From Lachnospiraceae bacterium (GTDB taxonomy: Bacteria; Bacillota_A; Clostridia; Lachnospirales; Lachnospiraceae), in assembly GCA_017437705.1 (NCBI GenBank), contig JAFRYJ010000169.1, positions 1-8,623 of the forward strand: a stretch of 8,623 bases of DNA. Reading direction: 5' to 3'. A program made the position numbers and the translations under genes. The notes under the pieces are model-generated. The model ran no database searches. It saw only the letters and a program-made list of their open reading frames with translations, and was not told the origin of the DNA. Positions 7,301 to 8,623 of this stretch are shown here, piece by piece. Within the stretch, counting starts at the first letter, position 1. Every line of letters starts with the position of its first letter.

Positions 7301-8623
7301 GGTTCCCGCTCTTGCCCAGATACACTGTTCTTGATGTTACGATCTCCTCTCTCTGGGCATCGATGGGCGGGTTCGTCACCTGGGCGAAAAGCTGTTTGAA
7401 ATAATAGAATAAAGGCTGATATTCCTTGGACAGGGCGGCTATGGGGGTATCTATGCCCATGGAGCCTATCCGCTCCGTGCCGTTCAGCGCCATGTGGTAA
7501 ATGCTTTCGTAGCAGTTCTCCCATGTGTAGCCGAAGGCCTTCTGCAGCCTCTTCCTGTATTCATCGGTCATGGCCGGCACCTTTTTGTTGGGCTTTTTCA
7601 GCTCGGAGAGCGGCAGCAGGTTGCTGTCCAGCCACTCGCCGTAGGGCTCGGCCAGAGCGTATCTTTCCTTTATCTCATCATCACAAATGATCTTTTTCTC
7701 TTTTGTATCCACCACCAGCAGCTTGCCGGGATGCAGTCTTTCCTTCTTAACGATGTGCCTCTCTTCCAGATCCAGCACTCCGACCTCCGAGGAAAGGATC
7801 AGCCTTCCGTCGTCCATCACGTAATACCTTGAGGGTCTGAGGCCGTTCCTGTCGAGGATCGCACCCATGATGTCGCCGTCGGAGAAAAGTATGGCCGCCG
7901 GGCCGTCCCAGGGCTCCATCATAGTGGCGTAATACTGGAAGAAGTCCCTGATCTCCGGGGTCAGCGTATCGTTGTGGGCCCAGGGCTCGGGGATCATTAT
8001 CATGGCTGCCAGGGGCAGGTCGATGCCGCTCATCACCAGGAATTCCAGGGTATTGTCAAACATGGCGGAATCGGAGCCGGCCCTGGAGATGACGGGAAGC
8101 ACCTTCGTCATGTCCTCGTCGGAGAACAGATCCGTGTGCATCGTCTCCTCCCGGGCGAGCATCTTGTCGATGTTTCCCTTTATCGTGTTGATCTCGCCGT
8201 TATGTACGATGAACCTGTTGGGGTGAGCGCGCAGCCAGCTGGGATTTGTATTTGTGGAAAATCTTGAATGAACAAGCGCGATCGCAGATTCATAGTCCTT
8301 GTCCTGAAGATCTGCAAAGAAAGTGCGCAGCTGGCTTACAAGGAACATTCCCTTGTAGACTATGGTCCTTCCCGAAAGAGAAGGCACATATGTGTTTTCA
8401 TTGCTCTGTTCGAATACTCGTCTTACGATATAGAGCTTTCTGTCAAAAGCAAGGTCATCGCTTAATGAAGCAGGTCTTTTTATAAATCCCTGATAGATAT
8501 CGGGGCAGCTTGAAAGAGCCTTGCTTCCCAAAACCTCCTTATAGGTCTCTACCTTTCTCCAGCCCAGGAATTCAAGGCCTTCCTTTTCAACTATGACCTC
8601 AAACATCTTCATCGCCTGGCTTC
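4395..8623 (-). CDS. gltB: Glutamate synthase large subunit, N-terminus beyond the window
   Basis: This is the large subunit of glutamate synthase, which hydrolyses glutamine, channels the ammonia to 2-oxoglutarate and reduces the imine to glutamate on FMN. The first visible ATG (8612) is numbered 1 here, but the frame stays open to the right edge (SQA precedes it). Alignment from memory puts it ~100 residues inside the ~1500-residue family length, so the N-terminal catalytic Cys is not visible. The remaining class II glutaminase domain shows RFSTNTNPSW (117-126), HNGEINT (137-143) and DRNGLRPSRY (254-263). The central domain follows, then the FMN/synthase domain with SYGSISEEAH (767-776), GEGGHLPG (847-854) and GYDGGTGAAP (933-942). 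The 3Fe-4S cysteines are C1010, C1016 and C1021. The C-terminal GXGXG helix domain spans roughly 1140-1340. No frameshift is seen over 1400 codons. It ends with TAG, 31 bp before gltD. The adjacent gltD suggests the NADPH form rather than a ferredoxin one. Confidence 0.95.
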   Translation of the reverse strand, partial: SQAMKMFEVIVEKEGLEFLGWRKVETYKEVLGSKALSSCPDIYQGFIKRPASLSDDLAFDRKLYIVRRVFEQSNENTYVPSLSGRTIVYKGMFLVSQLRTFFADLQDKDYESAIALVHSRFSTNTNPSWLRAHPNRFIVHNGEINTIKGNIDKMLAREETMHTDLFSDEDMTKVLPVISRAGSDSAMFDNTLEFLVMSGIDLPLAAMIMIPEPWAHNDTLTPEIRDFFQYYATMMEPWDGPAAILFSDGDIMGAILDRNGLRPSRYYVMDDGRLILSSEVGVLDLEERHIVKKERLHPGKLLVVDTKEKKIICDDEIKERYALAEPYGEWLDSNLLPLSELKKPNKKVPAMTDEYRKRLQKAFGYTWENCYESIYHMALNGTERIGSMGIDTPIAALSKEYQPLFYYFKQLFAQVTNPPIDAQREEIVTSRTVYLGKSGNLLEESPGNCHVLKINNPILTDLDLLKIENLKKDGFRVAKVSTLFFRSTPMKRVLKHLFVEVDRAYKEGANILILSDRGVDENHVALPSLLVVAAVHKHLVETKKSTAMSLILESGEPREVHHFAALLGYGASAVDPYLAHATIAELIDKDILDKDYYAAVEDYDNAILFGIVKIASKMGISTIQSYQGSKIFEAIGIADDVINEYFEGTVNRVGGAGLDDIARSLEEQHNKAFDPLGLAVDLELTSPGRHKYRSAGEDHRYDPRAVHCLQIAAREGSYEKYREYTELVDSPKTGYLRSIMDFDYPEEGVPLEEVESESSIVKRFKTGAMSYGSISEEAHQTLAIAMNHLQGKSNSGEGGESDERLATAGTETDRSSAIKQVASGRFGVTSRYLVSAKEIQIKMAQGAKPGEGGHLPGKKVYPWIAKTRHSTPGVSLISPPPHHDIYSIEDLAQLIYDLKNANKNARISVKLVSEAGVGTIAAGVAKAGAQVVLISGYDGGTGAAPLSSIHNAGLPWELGVAETHQTLIENGLRNRVMIEADGKMMSGRDVAIAAILGAEEFGFSTAPLITLGCIMMRACHQDTCPMGIATQNPELRKRFAGKPEYVENFMIFTARHLREIMSRLGVRTVDELVGRTDLLKLRDGLTDKEKSIDLSRIIGRVPDGKDPVDIGHKDLYDFKLQNTVDEKVLLASADIQGSLKSGGKSRIQVDIRNTDRTFGTLLGAEITRQHPEGLPGDTITVDCKGSGGQSFGAFIPKGLTLNVTGDSNDYFGKGLSGGILAVHAPEEAGYDPEKNIIIGNVALYGATSGEAYIAGMAGERFCVRNSGATAVVEGIGEHGCEYMTGGCAVILGPTGKNFAAGMSGGVAYVLDEENRLYRNLNKQLVSMENLVQKEDISRLKEIIEEHVNRTGSEKGRQILSDFESYIPHFKKVIPYDYREMMRLIAKYEDKGMDPGQARINAFREFIPV

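Noticed and set aside
1..8623. Mobile elements, CRISPR arrays, tRNA or rRNA genes, riboswitches or a novel defence or biosynthetic system
   Set aside because: The five genes fill the window almost without gaps. No repeats in array form, transposase-like frames, attachment sites or structured leader long enough for a riboswitch are visible, and the 5' leader of the operon lies outside the window.

Overview
The window is a single run of housekeeping genes, all transcribed on the minus strand, in the order gltB (5' end beyond the right edge), gltD, murT, gatD, dapL (3' end beyond the left edge). Coding density is about 98 percent, the longest gap is 73 bp, and there is no sign of a mobile element, CRISPR array, rRNA or tRNA. 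The DNA is GC-rich by eye (mid to upper 50s percent). Strong purine-rich Shine-Dalgarno sequences sit 4-6 nt before each visible start. Together with a DapL-type lysine/DAP pathway and a MurT/GatD pair, this suggests a Gram-positive anaerobe of class Clostridia, possibly Lachnospiraceae-like. The taxonomic call is an inference, not something a single marker proves.

Right half (4395-8623): the large subunit of glutamate synthase. Its N-terminal ~100 residues, including the expected catalytic Cys of the glutaminase domain, lie outside the window, so the first visible ATG (8612) is an internal methionine. Next (2879-4363) is the NADPH-type small subunit GltD with its Fe-S cysteines, FAD site and NAD(P)H site. 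Together they convert glutamine plus 2-oxoglutarate into two glutamates.

Left half: after a 73-bp spacer holding a perfect 11-bp hairpin come murT (1435-2805) and gatD (628-1389). They encode the two subunits of lipid II isoglutaminyl synthase, which amidates the D-Glu of the peptidoglycan stem peptide with nitrogen from glutamine. Then, 18 bp further on, comes dapL (1-609, partial), LL-diaminopimelate aminotransferase, which uses glutamate as amino donor to make the DAP precursor of lysine and of DAP-type peptidoglycan.

The spacing suggests one operon, or two co-oriented modules split by the hairpin. The shared logic would be glutamine/glutamate nitrogen flow into cell-wall precursor synthesis. 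I see no undescribed system here. The points worth a second look are the gene neighbourhood, the gltD-murT hairpin, and two start-site traps that automatic annotation could fall into.
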